64,000 nucleotides of DNA from Micromonospora coriariae (GCF_900091455.1 NZ_LT607412.1:2976001-3040000), one strand, 5' to 3'. Counted from the stretch's first letter, positions 27,275 through 36,562 are shown. Notes: generated by a model from the letters alone, not told the origin. A program made the numbers and translations.

Positions 27275-28080
27275 GCCCGTACTCCGTGCTCGCCACCCGG
27301 CGTCGCGGACGGCTCCCGGCCGGCGCCCGACGGGCCGGCGAAGGCCTGCGCCACGTCGAGCCACTCGTCGGCGACCGGCCCGGTGGCCAGCAGCGCGAGG
27401 TCCGCGCGATGCCGGCGCTGGGTGACCAGCAGGCAGAAGTCCCGGGCCGGGCCGGTCAGCCGGTCGGCGGCGTCCGCCGGACCCCAGCTCCACGTGTCGC
27501 CGCCGGGCCCGGTCAGCTCGACCCGGACCGGCGCCGTCGGTGCCGGTCGGCCGTGCGCGGCGAAGCCGTGCCCGAGGGTACGCACGCCGAGGTGCGCCAC
27601 GTGCCGGAGCCGGTCGCTGGCGGGGCGGACGACGCCGAGCGCGTCGGCCACGTCCTCGCCGTGCGCCCAGGTTTCCATGATCCGGGCGGTCGCCATCGAG
27701 GTGGCCGACATCCGGGTGCCGTACCAGGGCAGTTTCTCGCCGGCCGGGACGGCGGCCAGCGCGGCGGCGAGCGCCGTCCGGCCGGCGCGCCACCGGGCCA
27801 GCAGTTCGGCCGGCGGGGCGAGGAACTGCTCGGCGCCGTGGTCGACCAGTCGGGCCGGATCGGGTGCGGCGCTCACCGTCGCGAAGAAGGCCGCCGCGTC
27901 GGTGGCGGCCAGCAGCGCCACGTGGTCGGTCCAGGCGAGGTGGGCGACCTGGTGCGCGATGCTCCAGCCCGGCGCGGGGGTCGGCCGGGCCCAGTCGGCC
28001 GCCGGTAGCGGAGCCACCAGGGCGTCCACCTGGTCGGACTCGTCGGCCAGGTCCGTGAGCAGGTCGCTGAGGTCAACCAT
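27271..28080 (-). CDS. DinB/MDMPI-like metal-binding protein (TIGR03084-type)
   Basis: This 269-residue protein has the mycothiol-dependent maleylpyruvate isomerase/DinB helical bundle: an N-terminal WARPTPAPGWSIAHQVAHLAW with the first metal His, and a central METWAHGEDVADALG with the second metal-site HxxD. It belongs to the group often found in actinobacterial acyl-CoA catabolic operons. The reaction is unknown, and a thiol-dependent isomerisation or transfer is only family inference. It is the first structural gene after tetR, 37 nt away. Confidence 0.85.
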   Translation of the reverse strand: MVDLSDLLTDLADESDQVDALVAPLPAADWARPTPAPGWSIAHQVAHLAWTDHVALLAATDAAAFFATVSAAPDPARLVDHGAEQFLAPPAELLARWRAGRTALAAALAAVPAGEKLPWYGTRMSATSMATARIMETWAHGEDVADALGVVRPASDRLRHVAHLGVRTLGHGFAAHGRPAPTAPVRVELTGPGGDTWSWGPADAADRLTGPARDFCLLVTQRRHRADLALLATGPVADEWLDVAQAFAGPSGAGREPSATPGGEHGVRA

Positions 28081-28117
28081 TGTGCCTCCGGTCGGTGCGG
28101 GCCGGTGCGGCCGGCGG

Positions 28118-28723
28118 TCAGGGCGTGAGCAGAGCGGCGAGCTGGCGCTTCCAGGTGGTCAACAGGGCGGTACGCCGGGCCGAGTCGTCGTTGAGCAGGT
28201 TCGCCACGCCCAGCCCACGAAGCAGGTCGAGGGTGGCCTGCACCGCCTCCCGGACGCCGGGGCGGCGCTCGTCGACGCCGAGGAGGGCGACGGTGAGCCG
28301 GTGCATCTCCCGGCCGACCGTCGCCTCCAGAGGGACGAGGGCTTCCCGAAGCTCCCGGTCGGTGCGGGCGGCGACCCAGAGTTCGAGCGCGGCCACGAAG
28401 AGCGGCCCGGTGAAGGCCACGCCGAGCAGGTCGATCACCCGGTCCAGCCGCTGCGGCCCGGCCGGCAACGCCTCCGCCTCGGTGCGCAGCTCGTCGGCTC
28501 GGCGCTCGGCGAGGTGGGCGACGGCGGCCGTGACCAGCGCGGCCTTGGTGGGGTAGTGGTGCAGCTGGGCGCCCCGCGAGACTCCGGCCCGGGCCGCGAC
28601 GACGGTCGTGGTGGTGCCGGACCAGCCGTGCTCGACCAGGCAGTCGACGGTGGCCTCCAGCAGTCGGGCCTGGGTGGCCCGACTGCGCTCCTGCTGAGGG
28701 ACACGCGTCGATGCGGTGGACAT
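28118..28723 (-). CDS. TetR-family repressor of the acyl-CoA operon
   Basis: This 201-residue regulator has an N-terminal helix-turn-helix (RLLEATVDCLVEHGWSGTTT, then ARAGVSRGAQLHHYPTKAAL) and a helical ligand-binding C-terminal domain. It is the first gene of a same-strand run of seven genes ending at 19633. Ligands of such regulators are usually CoA esters of the pathway. ATG 28723 is fixed by a promoter whose -10 box ends 6 nt upstream. A 12-bp palindrome covers the -35 box, which points to autorepression of the entire operon. Confidence 0.92.
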   Translation of the reverse strand: MSTASTRVPQQERSRATQARLLEATVDCLVEHGWSGTTTTVVAARAGVSRGAQLHHYPTKAALVTAAVAHLAERRADELRTEAEALPAGPQRLDRVIDLLGVAFTGPLFVAALELWVAARTDRELREALVPLEATVGREMHRLTVALLGVDERRPGVREAVQATLDLLRGLGVANLLNDDSARRTALLTTWKRQLAALLTP

Positions 28724-28729
28724 GGGCAC

Positions 28730-28763
28730 AGCCTGCGGCCTACGAAACAAACAGTCAAGACTG
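28730..28763 (-). promoter_or_regulatory. tetR operon promoter with overlapping palindromic operator
   Basis: On the minus strand, -35 TTGACT (28753-28758), a 17-nt spacer and -10 CAGGCT (28730-28735) end 6 nt before ATG. The perfect 12-bp palindrome CAGTCAAGACTG (28752-28763) covers the -35 box. The A/T content here is well above the local average. Confidence 0.65.
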
Positions 28764-28800
28764 ACTTTTTCTCGGCCTCCGCGACGACGGGTGCCGCCTC

Positions 28801-29544
28801 TCAGCGACCGTCGCGCGGAGCGAAGACCGCCAGCGCCTCGGCGTCGCTGTACTGGGAGCGCAGGTACTCGTCGACCCAGGCGACGGCATCGGGGAAGGTG
28901 GATTCGGCGGCCACCCGAGCGCAGGCCGCGTCCACGTCGAACGCGGTGCTGCGTAGTTGCACCCCCGGCCCGAGCAGCGCCCGCCACGCGCCCGCTCCGC
29001 CGTACGACATGCCGACGCTGCCCGCGTTGACCACCAGGCGGCGGTCGACCAGGCGGGCGAACGGCATGTGGGTGTGGCCGCAGACCACCGTGCCGATCTC
29101 CGGCGGGAGGCCGGCGAACACCTCCGACCAGCGTGCCATCCGGGAGTCGACGAGCACGACCTCCTCGTCGTCGCGGGGCGTCGCGTGGCAGAACAGCGTC
29201 GGGCCGAGGCCGTCGATCTCCAGCGTCACAGTTTTCGGCAGCGCGGCGAGCCGGGCCACCTGGTCCTCGCGCAACTGCCCGGCGGCCCAGTTCGACACCT
29301 CGATCGAGGCGGGCCGGCCGGCGCGGGCCTCGACCAGCTCGCGGTCGGCGTTGCCCCCGACCCAGCAGATCCGCTCGCCGAGGCCGGCGAGCAGGTCGAG
29401 CACCTCGACCGGTTGCGGGCCGGCGGCGATGTCGCCGGTGAGCACGATCAGGTCGGCGGCGGCGACGTCCGGTTCGGCCAGCACCGCCTCCAGTGCGGGC
29501 AGCACCCCGTGGACGTCGGACAGGACGGCGACTCGGCTCAGCAT
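28801..29544 (-). CDS. YfcE/MJ0936-type metallophosphoesterase
   Basis: This 247-residue cytoplasmic phosphoesterase shows the compact family motifs: VLSDVHGVLPALEAVL, LTGDIAAGP, VGGNADRE (GNxD), a HATP block, and VVCGHTHMPFAR followed by VVNAGSVG. ATG 29544 follows GGGAGG. Members cleave phosphodiesters or nucleotide phosphates, and no substrate is inferable here. It lies downstream of crp on the same strand but behind a strong terminator, so it probably has its own transcript. It is a different branch from the anchored enzyme at 824. Confidence 0.88.
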   Translation of the reverse strand: MLSRVAVLSDVHGVLPALEAVLAEPDVAAADLIVLTGDIAAGPQPVEVLDLLAGLGERICWVGGNADRELVEARAGRPASIEVSNWAAGQLREDQVARLAALPKTVTLEIDGLGPTLFCHATPRDDEEVVLVDSRMARWSEVFAGLPPEIGTVVCGHTHMPFARLVDRRLVVNAGSVGMSYGGAGAWRALLGPGVQLRSTAFDVDAACARVAAESTFPDAVAWVDEYLRSQYSDAEALAVFAPRDGR

Positions 29545-29632
29545 CGCCCCACCCTCCCGCCGGACCGGCACACCGTCCAGCGATTCTGCGCCGGGCAGAG
29601 GAGAACGCGGTGCGCGCCAGGCCACAACGAGA

Positions 29633-29669
29633 CGTCCCCGCCCACCGTCATCGACGGCGGGCGGGGACG
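29633..29669 (-). terminator. Terminator of crp
   Basis: CGTCCCCGCCC and GGGCGGGGACG form a perfect 11-bp stem with a 15-nt loop that contains a smaller CCGTC/GACGG stem. It begins 11 nt after the crp stop on the minus strand. Confidence 0.75.
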
Positions 29670-29679
29670 GACGTGCTGC

Positions 29680-30357
29680 TCAGACGCGGGCGCGGCGGGC
29701 CAGGCGCTCCGGGTCCAGGATGATGATGCTCTTGCCGTCCAGCCGCAGCCAGCCGCGCGAGGCGAAGTCGGCAAGCGCCTTGTTGACCGTCTCCCGGGAG
29801 GCGCCGACGAGCTGGGCGATCTCCTCCTGGGTGAGGTCGTGGGTCACCCGCAGCACGCCACCGTCGCGGGTGCCGAACCGACCGGCCATCTGGAGCAGGT
29901 TCTTGGCGACCCGACCCGGCACGTCCGTGAAGATCAGGTCGGCGAGCGAGTCGTTGGTCCGGCGCAGCCGCCGGGCGAGCACCCGGAGCAGCTGCTCGGC
30001 GATCTCCGGACGGTTGTTCAGCCACGGTCGCAGCGCCTGCTTGCGCAGCCGCACGAGCCGGGTGTCGGTCACCGCAGTGGCGGTCGCCGTACGCGGACCC
30101 GGGTCGAAGAGCGACAGCTCACCGACCATGTCCGACGGGCCCATCACCGCGATCAGGTTCTGCCGGCCGTCCGCCGCGCGGCGTCCAACCTTGATCTTTC
30201 CAGACAGCAGGATATAGAGGCTGTCACCGGGCTCGCCCTCATTGAAGACGACCTCGCCCTTGCGGACCTCGATCGTCTCCATCTCCTTGGCGAGCGCCTC
30301 GGCAGCCTCCGGGTCTACACCCTGGAAGATCCCGCTGCGGGCCAGTACCTCGTCCAT
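29680..30357 (-). CDS. crp: Crp/Fnr-family cAMP-responsive regulator (Crp/GlxR)
   Basis: This 225-residue protein has a cyclic-nucleotide domain with [19 protein letters not shown] and the phosphate-binding cassette [17 protein letters not shown]. The C-terminal winged helix has [22 protein letters not shown]. The length and motifs match actinobacterial Crp (Rv3676, GlxR), a global cAMP-dependent regulator of central metabolism and resuscitation. ATG 30357 follows GGAGGTGCGCG. It is divergent from cbiZ. The cyclase at 10967 is a plausible cAMP source in the same window. Confidence 0.95.
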   Translation of the reverse strand: MDEVLARSGIFQGVDPEAAEALAKEMETIEVRKGEVVFNEGEPGDSLYILLSGKIKVGRRAADGRQNLIAVMGPSDMVGELSLFDPGPRTATATAVTDTRLVRLRKQALRPWLNNRPEIAEQLLRVLARRLRRTNDSLADLIFTDVPGRVAKNLLQMAGRFGTRDGGVLRVTHDLTQEEIAQLVGASRETVNKALADFASRGWLRLDGKSIIILDPERLARRARV

Positions 30358-30487
30358 CGCGCACCTCCGGTTGCGCGTGCCGTCCGTCGGCCGGGTCCGC
30401 CGTCCGCTGATCCCCTCGCGCGCCGCCAAGTCTAGGCGCACGTGAGCATGAATCAGAGGTCGCCCCTGGAATCTTGATCGGTGGGCG

Positions 30488-30493
30488 TAACCT
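30488..30493 (+). promoter_or_regulatory. -10 box of cbiZ (leaderless)
   Basis: TAACCT ends 7 nt before GTG 30501. This favours that start over the in-frame TTG 30474, which lies upstream of the box. Confidence 0.5.
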
Positions 30494-30500
30494 GCCCGAC

Positions 30501-31163
30501 GTGCTGAGCGAGCCGATTCTGACCAGCCGCACCGAGGACGGGCGGGACATCCCGCTGCTCGTCTGGCGCGCGGACGGGCCGCTGCGTGCCGTCAGCAGCG
30601 GCCCGCTGGGCGGTGGGATCGGCGTCCGGCGCTGGGTCGTCAACGCCACAGTGCCGATGTCGTACGACCGGGACGACCCGGCCGCGCACCTGGCCTCGCT
30701 CGCCACCGACCTGGCCCTCGACGGGCCCGGGGTGGGCCTGCTGACCGGCGTCGATGTGGGCGAGGTGGTGAGCCGGAGCGACACCGGCGTTCGGGCCTGG
30801 GCGACGGTCGGGCTCGGTATCCCGGTGCCGGCCGCCGCGCCGGCTCCGGCCGCGCTCACCCAACGGGTCGGAACGGTCAACATCGTGGTGTACGTGCCGG
30901 CCCGGCTCGCCGATTCAGCTCTGGTCAACGCGGTGGCCACCGCGACCGAGGCGAAGACCCAGGCGATCAGGGACCTGGGGTTGCCGGGAACCGGCACGCC
31001 GACCGACGCGGTCACCGTGCTCTGTCCGGTGGACGGGCCGGAGGCCGCGTACGGCGGGCCGCGCTCCGTCTGGGGCGGCCCGCTGGCCCGAGCGGTGCAC
31101 GCCGCGGTGTTCGCCGGCGGCGACCGGCCGGTCGTGCCCTGGTCGGAGCGCCTCACCGGCTGA
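30501..31163 (+). CDS. cbiZ: Adenosylcobinamide amidohydrolase CbiZ
   Basis: This 220-residue protein carries the CbiZ pattern: [43 protein letters not shown] and, most telling, [13 protein letters not shown] followed by [20 protein letters not shown] and GTPTDAV. CbiZ removes the aminopropanol arm from adenosylcobinamide to give adenosylcobyric acid, which lets the cell salvage foreign corrinoids. No other cobalamin gene and no cobalamin riboswitch was seen nearby, so it stands alone between crp and capA. The start is chosen from the promoter spacing. Confidence 0.88.
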   Translation: MLSEPILTSRTEDGRDIPLLVWRADGPLRAVSSGPLGGGIGVRRWVVNATVPMSYDRDDPAAHLASLATDLALDGPGVGLLTGVDVGEVVSRSDTGVRAWATVGLGIPVPAAAPAPAALTQRVGTVNIVVYVPARLADSALVNAVATATEAKTQAIRDLGLPGTGTPTDAVTVLCPVDGPEAAYGGPRSVWGGPLARAVHAAVFAGGDRPVVPWSERLTG

Positions 31164-31205
31164 ACTTCCGGCCGATCGGCCCTCGTCGGCGCGTTTAACG
31201 ACCGG

Positions 31206-31211
31206 TAGGGT
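31206..31211 (+). promoter_or_regulatory. -10 box of the capA-like gene (leaderless)
   Basis: TAGGGT ends 8 nt before ATG 31220, and no ribosome binding site intervenes. Confidence 0.45.
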
Positions 31212-31219
31212 CGCCAACG

Positions 31220-32392
31220 ATGTACGCTCCCGAGCCCCTCACCCCCCGCCCGCGCCGCCGCGTGGCCCTCGGCCTCGCCGCGCTGCTGGCCGCCCTGCTC
31301 GTCGCCGGCTGTGCGGACTCCGCGGAGGCGCCCGTCTGGCAGCCGGGTGCCGGCGGCGGTGGCACCGGCGCGCCGGTGGCGACGGCCGGCCCGAAGGGCA
31401 GCGGCGGCCCGACGACCTCCGGCGGCGCCATCTCGCTCTCCGCCACCGGCGACATCATCATGGGCAACGCGCCGAACCGGCTGCCCGCCGCCGGCGGGAA
31501 GGGCTTCTTCAACTCGGTCACCGGGGCGCTCAAGGCCGACCTGGTGATGGGCAACCTGGAGGAGCCGCTGACGGTGGACACCGGCACCGGCAAGTGCGGG
31601 GTCAACTCCACCCGCTGCTTCCAGTTCCGCGCCCCACCGGAGTACGCCGCGCACCTGCGGGACGCCGGCTTCGACGTGCTCAACCAGGCCAACAACCACG
31701 GCTACGACTACGGGCCGAAGGGTTACCGGAACACCCAGCAGGCGCTGGAGAAGTACGACCTGGAGCACACCGGCGCCCCCGACCAGATCACCGTGGTCGA
31801 CGTCAAGGGCGTCAAGGTCGCCGTGGCCGGCTTCTCGTCGTACGTCTGGTCCAACAGCCTGGTCGACATCACCAAGGCGAAGGCGGTGGTCGCCAAGGCC
31901 GCCACGATGGCGGACCTGGTCGTGGTGCAGGTGCACATGGGTGGCGAGGGCGTCGAGAAGACCCGCGTGAAGCCGGGCACCGAGATGTTCCTGGGCGAGA
32001 ACCGGGGCGACCCGGTCAAGTTCTCGCACGCCATGATCGACGCCGGCGCGGATCTGATCGTCGGGCACGGGCCGCACGTGCTGCGCGGCATGGAGTTCTA
32101 CCGGGGTCGGCTGATCGCGTACAGCCTGGGCAACTTCGCCGGTGGGGGCAACTCGCTGAGCAACGACGGCCGGCTCGGCTGGGGCGGTGTGCTCAAGGTG
32201 TCGCTGAAGCCGGACGGCACGTGGGCCGGTGGCTCGTTCGCCTCGACGTACATGAACTCCGCAGGCAAGCCGACGATGGACCCGGACGACCGGGGCCTGG
32301 GCCTGGTCACCGAGCTGAGCCGCAGCGACTTTCCCAAGGGCGGCGCCCGGTTGGACGGGCAGGGCAAGATCTCCGCGCCGACCGGCGGTTGA
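31220..32392 (+). CDS. CapA-family lipoprotein (poly-gamma-glutamate capsule-type phosphoesterase fold)
   Basis: This 390-residue protein has a twin-Arg/Arg-rich start, a hydrophobic stretch and a lipobox LLVAGC at about residue 32. A Gly/Ala-rich linker leads to the PGA_cap domain, with [39 protein letters not shown] and [14 protein letters not shown]. These are metallophosphoesterase-like motifs. CapA proteins support poly-gamma-glutamate export, but many actinobacterial members occur without capB/capC, as here. The actual role may be wall-related hydrolysis. The gene is leaderless by promoter spacing. Confidence 0.88.
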   Translation: MYAPEPLTPRPRRRVALGLAALLAALLVAGCADSAEAPVWQPGAGGGGTGAPVATAGPKGSGGPTTSGGAISLSATGDIIMGNAPNRLPAAGGKGFFNSVTGALKADLVMGNLEEPLTVDTGTGKCGVNSTRCFQFRAPPEYAAHLRDAGFDVLNQANNHGYDYGPKGYRNTQQALEKYDLEHTGAPDQITVVDVKGVKVAVAGFSSYVWSNSLVDITKAKAVVAKAATMADLVVVQVHMGGEGVEKTRVKPGTEMFLGENRGDPVKFSHAMIDAGADLIVGHGPHVLRGMEFYRGRLIAYSLGNFAGGGNSLSNDGRLGWGGVLKVSLKPDGTWAGGSFASTYMNSAGKPTMDPDDRGLGLVTELSRSDFPKGGARLDGQGKISAPTGG

Positions 32393-32419
32393 CCCGGCGG
32401 GTACGTGCGGGGCGCGACG

Positions 32420-32425
32420 TAGGCT
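32420..32425 (+). promoter_or_regulatory. -10 box of nth (leaderless)
   Basis: TAGGCT ends 7 nt before GTG 32433. It starts the nth-tlpA-NUDIX operon. Confidence 0.5.
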
Positions 32426-32432
32426 GACCGTC

Positions 32433-33221
32433 GTGACCAGTAGCCCTCCCGGTGCCAGCGAGACCGACCTCGGGCGCAAACGGCGTGCCCGAAAGATCGG
32501 CCGGGTGCTGGCCGAGACACACCCCGACGCGCACTGTGAGCTGGACCATTCCACCCCGCTGGAGCTGGCCGTCGCCACCATCCTCTCCGCGCAGTGCACG
32601 GACAAGAAGGTCAACGAGGTCACTCCGAAGCTCTTCGCCCGCTACCCGACCGCCGCGGCGTACGCAGGCGCGGACCGGGGCGAGATGGAGGAGCTGATCC
32701 GGCCCACCGGCTTCTACCGCAACAAGACCGACTCACTGCTCAAGCTCGGTCAGGCCCTCCTCGACCGGTACGACGGCCAGGTCCCCGGCCGGCTCGTCGA
32801 CCTGGTCACGCTGCCCGGGATCGGCCGCAAGACCGCCAACGTGATCCTGGGCAACGCCTTCGACGTCCCCGGCATCACCGTCGACACGCACTTCCAGCGG
32901 CTGGTCCACCGGTGGCGGCTGACCACCGAGACCGACCCGGTCAAGATCGAGCACGCGGTCGGCGCGCTGTACGACAAGCGCGACTGGACAATGCTGTCGC
33001 ACCGGATCATCTTCCACGGGCGACGGGTCTGCCATGCCCGCAAGCCGGCCTGCGGCGCGTGCACGCTGGCCAGGCTCTGCCCCTCGTACGGCACCGGGCC
33101 GACCGAGCCGGCCGCCGCCGCCAAGCTGCTCAAGGGGCCCCGGGCGCGCGACCTCGCGGCGGCCGCCGGCGTCGACCCGGAGCTGGTGCCCGCCCAGGCG
33201 GTTGCCGCGGAGGTGCCGTGA
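32433..33221 (+). CDS. nth: Endonuclease III
   Basis: This 262-residue base-excision enzyme removes oxidised pyrimidines and nicks the abasic site. The helix-hairpin-helix [14 protein letters not shown] includes the catalytic lysine, and [12 protein letters not shown] holds the catalytic aspartate. The 4Fe-4S motif reads C-x6-C-x2-C-x5-C ([17 protein letters not shown]). The tail after the cluster is about 45 residues long and Ala-rich, longer than in E. coli. Its stop overlaps the next start by 4 nt. The order nth-tlpA-NUDIX-marP matches M. tuberculosis. Confidence 0.96.
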   Translation: MTSSPPGASETDLGRKRRARKIGRVLAETHPDAHCELDHSTPLELAVATILSAQCTDKKVNEVTPKLFARYPTAAAYAGADRGEMEELIRPTGFYRNKTDSLLKLGQALLDRYDGQVPGRLVDLVTLPGIGRKTANVILGNAFDVPGITVDTHFQRLVHRWRLTTETDPVKIEHAVGALYDKRDWTMLSHRIIFHGRRVCHARKPACGACTLARLCPSYGTGPTEPAAAAKLLKGPRARDLAAAAGVDPELVPAQAVAAEVP

Positions 33222-33832
33222 ACCGGCGCCTCGCCCTGCTGGTCCTGCCGCTGCTGCTGCTCGTCGTCGCCGGGTGCACCACCGGCGCGGACGACGCCCC
33301 CGTGCCCAGGGCGACCGCCGCCGAGCGCCCGTCGCCGTTTCGGGACTGCGCCGCGCTGAGCACGGCACCCACGGCGGGCGCGGCCACGGCGGCACCCGCC
33401 ACCGGCGGGGAGTTGCTGCCGGAGCTGAGCCTGGCCTGCTTCACCGGCGGCGCTCCCGTCGCGGTGCGGGACGTGGCCGGGCCGGCTGTGATCAACGTGT
33501 GGGCGTCCTGGTGTCCGCCGTGCCGCAAGGAACTGCCCGCCTTCCAGCGGCTCAGCGAGCGCGCCGCCGGCCGGCTCCAGGTGGTCGGGGTGAACAGCCG
33601 GGACAGCCGAAGCGGCGCCCAGTCGATCGGCGAGGATTTCGGCGTCCGGTTCCCGATCCTGGTCGACCAGGGTGAGGCGCTGCAACGGGCGCTGAACCGC
33701 AACGCCATCCCGCTGACCCTCTTCGTCGACGCGCAGGGCCGGATCCGGCACATCGACGCCACCGGCGCGCTCGACGACGCCCGACTCGCCGAGCTGGTCC
33801 GTCAGCACCTCGGCCTGGCGGTGTCGGCGTGA
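33218..33832 (+). CDS. TlpA-like thioredoxin lipoprotein
   Basis: This 204-residue exported redoxin has a signal peptide with lipobox VVAGC at about residue 20, a spacer, and a thioredoxin fold with the active site [15 protein letters not shown] (CPPC) and the cis-proline loop [10 protein letters not shown]. Two more cysteines upstream of the fold (RDCAALS and SLACFTGG) could form a structural disulfide. TlpA/ResA proteins reduce cysteines on the outer face, for instance for cytochrome c maturation. GTG 33218 is coupled to nth, and the stop overlaps the next gene by 4 nt. Confidence 0.92.
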   Translation: MNRRLALLVLPLLLLVVAGCTTGADDAPVPRATAAERPSPFRDCAALSTAPTAGAATAAPATGGELLPELSLACFTGGAPVAVRDVAGPAVINVWASWCPPCRKELPAFQRLSERAAGRLQVVGVNSRDSRSGAQSIGEDFGVRFPILVDQGEALQRALNRNAIPLTLFVDAQGRIRHIDATGALDDARLAELVRQHLGLAVSA

Positions 33833-34521
33833 CCCGCCGCCCGCCGGAGTGGATCGAGCCGCTGCTGGCCCGGCTGGGCACCGCCCGTGCGGAGGACTTC
33901 ACCCGACTGACCACCCCGGCCCAGGGCGGCCGGGAGAGCGCCGTGCTTGTGCTGCTCGGCGAGCAGCCCGGCGCCGGCCCCGACGTGCTCGTGCTGCAGC
34001 GCGCCGCCACCCTGCGCAACCACGCTGGTCAGCCGGCCTTTCCCGGTGGCGCAGCCGACCCCGAGGACACCGACGTCCGCGCCACCGCGCTGCGCGAGGC
34101 GAACGAGGAGGTCGGCCTCGACCCGGCGAGCGTGACAGTGCTGGCCGAGCTGCCAAAGCTGTGGATCCCGGTCAGCGATTTCGTGGTCACCCCGGTGCTG
34201 GCCTGGTGGCACGACCCGCACCCGGTGCACCCCCGGGAGCCCGCCGAGGTGGCGCACGTGGCCCGGCTGCCAGTCAGCGAGCTGGTCGACCCGGCCAACC
34301 GGCTGCGGGTCCGCCACCCCAGCGGCTGGATCGGGCCGGCGTTCTCGGCGCGCGGCATGCTGGTCTGGGGGTTCACCGCCGGGGTGCTGGCCACCCTGCT
34401 GGAGATGGGCGGCTGGGCCCGCCCGTGGCCGCGTGGCCGGGTCGTCGAGCTGCCGCCGACCGGTGCGACGCCGGCACCCTCGGCCGGCACCGACGACGCC
34501 GACGAGACCGCCCTGCGCTGA
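33829..34521 (+). CDS. NUDIX hydrolase, CoA pyrophosphatase-like
   Basis: In this 230-residue protein the NUDIX box spans GGAADPEDTDVRATALREANEEVGLD (given in two parts: GGAADPED at the front and REANEEVGLD at the catalytic end). It is preceded by LRNHAGQPAFPGG, the NuCoA-type segment found in CoA pyrophosphatases. These enzymes split CoA or acyl-CoA into phosphopantetheine and 3',5'-ADP. GTG 33829 overlaps the thioredoxin stop. It is the third gene of the nth operon and the Rv3672c equivalent. Confidence 0.9.
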   Translation: MTRRPPEWIEPLLARLGTARAEDFTRLTTPAQGGRESAVLVLLGEQPGAGPDVLVLQRAATLRNHAGQPAFPGGAADPEDTDVRATALREANEEVGLDPASVTVLAELPKLWIPVSDFVVTPVLAWWHDPHPVHPREPAEVAHVARLPVSELVDPANRLRVRHPSGWIGPAFSARGMLVWGFTAGVLATLLEMGGWARPWPRGRVVELPPTGATPAPSAGTDDADETALR

Positions 34522-34572
34522 CCGCACAGTCACCTTCCGCATGCGATGGTCATCTGTCGGGCGCCCTGCCCG

Positions 34573-34578
34573 TACGCT
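34573..34578 (+). promoter_or_regulatory. -10 box of marP (leaderless)
   Basis: TACGCT ends 6 nt before GTG 34585. This favours that start over ATG 34546, which would put the -10 box inside the gene. Confidence 0.5.
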
Positions 34579-34584
34579 GGACCC

Positions 34585-35763
34585 GTGTCCGTCGTGGATC
34601 TCGTCCTGCTGCTGCTCATGCTCGTGTTCGCGATCAGCGGATACCGCCAGGGCTTCGTCATCGGAATCCTGTCGCTCTCCGGCTTCTTCCTGGGGCTGCT
34701 GCTGGGCCTCCAGCTCGGGCCGCTGTTCGCCCGGCAGTTCGTGGACCCTGGCATCCGGGTGCTGATCTCGCTCGTGGCGGTCTTCGGGCTGGCCGTGGTC
34801 GGGCAGGCGCTCGCCGGCTGGCTCGGCTCGCACCTGCGCAAGACGATCACCAGTGAGGTCGGCAAGCAGGTCGACGACGTCGGCGGGGCGTTCGTCTCGC
34901 TCTTCGCGGTGCTCCTGCTCGCCTGGCTGGTCGCCGTGCCGCTCGGCTCGTCCTCGGTGCCCTGGCTCGCCGCCTCGGTACGCAACAGCGCGCTGATCAC
35001 CGTGGTGAACCAGGTCCTACCGGAACAGGCCCACGAGCTCTCCACCGCGCTGCGGGACACCGTCGACACCGACGGATTCCCGGACGTCTTCGGTGACCTC
35101 GCACCAACCCGGGCCCGGCAGGTCGAACCTCCCGACCCGGCGTTGGCCGGCTCCCAGGTGGTGGTGAACGGCCAGCGGTCGGTGGTCAAGGTGCTCGGCT
35201 CCGCGCCCGGCTGCTCGCGCCGGATCGAGGGTTCCGGCTTCGTGTACGCCGACGACCGGGTCATGACCAACGCGCACGTGGTGGCCGGCACCCGCTCGGT
35301 GTCGGTGGAACTGGGTGGCGACCGGTACGACGGCGAGGTGGTGGTCTACGACCCGGACCGGGACCTGGCCGTGCTTCTCGTACCAGGGCTGCCCGGCCCG
35401 TCGCTGCGGTTCGCGGCCGGCAACGCCGGCAGCGGTACGGACGCCATCGTGCTCGGCTTCCCGCTCGACGGCCCGTACAACGCGCAGTCGGCGCGTGTGC
35501 GCGACGTCGACCGGATCACCGGGCCGGACATCTACGCCTCCGGGGACGTCAACCGGGAGATCTACACGATCCGGGCGTTGGTCCGCAGCGGCAACTCCGG
35601 CGGACCGCTGGTATCCGCCAACGGCCTGGTGCTCGGCGTCATCTTCGCGGCGGCGGCCGACGACCCGAACACCGGCTTCGCGGTGACCGCCGCCGAGGCG
35701 CGCCCGGTGGCGCTGGCCGGCGCGGAACGCAACCGGCGCGTCGGCACCGGCGAGTGCACCTGA
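34585..35763 (+). CDS. marP: MarP-type membrane serine protease
   Basis: This 392-residue protein has four membrane helices in its first 130 residues (CvpA/colicin V-like) and an extracytoplasmic chymotrypsin-fold protease. The triad is His in TNAHVVAG, Asp in DPDRDLAVL, and Ser in SGNSGGPL. A cysteine pair (GSAPGCSRRI and the C-terminal GECT) could form the redox-regulated disulfide known in the M. tuberculosis enzyme. MarP (Rv3671c) keeps cytoplasmic pH during acid stress by activating the wall hydrolase RipA. The length is close to the 397 residues of Rv3671c. Confidence 0.95.
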   Translation: MSVVDLVLLLLMLVFAISGYRQGFVIGILSLSGFFLGLLLGLQLGPLFARQFVDPGIRVLISLVAVFGLAVVGQALAGWLGSHLRKTITSEVGKQVDDVGGAFVSLFAVLLLAWLVAVPLGSSSVPWLAASVRNSALITVVNQVLPEQAHELSTALRDTVDTDGFPDVFGDLAPTRARQVEPPDPALAGSQVVVNGQRSVVKVLGSAPGCSRRIEGSGFVYADDRVMTNAHVVAGTRSVSVELGGDRYDGEVVVYDPDRDLAVLLVPGLPGPSLRFAAGNAGSGTDAIVLGFPLDGPYNAQSARVRDVDRITGPDIYASGDVNREIYTIRALVRSGNSGGPLVSANGLVLGVIFAAAADDPNTGFAVTAAEARPVALAGAERNRRVGTGECT

Positions 35764-35775
35764 GGCCGGCTCGGG

Positions 35776-36507
35776 TCAGCTACGAGGGAGATCGCTGCGT
35801 GACCGCCAACCGGTGAACGCCGCGGTGGTCGCCGCGACCACCGCCGCACCCAGCAGCCACCCGCCCAGCACGTCGCTGGCCCAGTGCACGCCGAGTGCCA
35901 CCCGGCTCAGGCCGGTCAGCGCGGCGACCAGCACCGCGGTGACCCAGAGCGCGACCCGCCACCGCCCGGCGTACGGCAGGACCACCACCAGCAGCACCCC
36001 GGCCGCCAGGGTGGCGTTAAGCGCGTGCCCGGAGGGGAACGCGTACCCGGCGGCCCGGGCAACCGGGTCGAGCAGGTCCGGCCGGTCGCGGCCGACGAGC
36101 AGCTTGAGCAGGGGGCCGATCAACCCGCCCACCACCATGGTGGTGGTCACCCACAGGGCCAGCCGGCGGGCTCCCCGGCGTAGCAGCCAGATCACCACGA
36201 GCAGGGCGACGGCCCGCAGCGGCATCGGCGCGAACACCTCGGTCCAGACCCGCATCAGCGCGACCCAGGCCGGATGGTCGAGCGCGTAGCCGTGCAGCGC
36301 GTCGGTGGCCGTCGCGTCCAGCCGGTGCAGAGGCGCCCAGCCCCCGAGCACCAGCAGGGCGAGCAGCGCGAACGGCACAAGCACCAGGAACGCCGCCGCC
36401 GCGGCCAGGGTCAGCCGCAGGCCCAGCGAATGATCCGGGTCGAGTCGGCGGCGCCACCAGGACGGGTGGGTGGCGCGGGCCAGGGTGCGCGGGCCGGGCG
36501 TGCTCAT
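35776..36507 (-). CDS. PAP2-family membrane phosphatase
   Basis: This 243-residue membrane protein has about six helices and the three PAP2 motifs: KLLVGRDRP, PSGHALNAT and SRVALGVHWASDVLGG. It probably dephosphorylates a lipid phosphate or undecaprenyl pyrophosphate on the outer face. ATG 36507 is supported by a -10 box (TAGAAC) 7 nt upstream; GTG 36513 would sit 1 nt from that box. Its stop lies 12 nt from the marP stop, and the two are convergent. Confidence 0.9.
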   Translation of the reverse strand: MSTPGPRTLARATHPSWWRRRLDPDHSLGLRLTLAAAAAFLVLVPFALLALLVLGGWAPLHRLDATATDALHGYALDHPAWVALMRVWTEVFAPMPLRAVALLVVIWLLRRGARRLALWVTTTMVVGGLIGPLLKLLVGRDRPDLLDPVARAAGYAFPSGHALNATLAAGVLLVVVLPYAGRWRVALWVTAVLVAALTGLSRVALGVHWASDVLGGWLLGAAVVAATTAAFTGWRSRSDLPRS

Positions 36508-36514
36508 GGGCACG

Positions 36515-36520
36515 GTTCTA
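36515..36520 (-). promoter_or_regulatory. -10 box of the PAP2 gene (leaderless)
   Basis: On the minus strand TAGAAC ends 7 nt before ATG 36507. Confidence 0.4.
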
Positions 36521-36562
36521 CCCCACCGAAGGTGCGCTCAGCCCTGCGGCTCCGGCAGCCGA

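Noticed and set aside
30358..30500. Cobalamin riboswitch before cbiZ, or a Crp box before crp
   Set aside because: The gap is too short and has no B12-box-like sequence. No TGTGA-N6-TCACA-type site was convincing.
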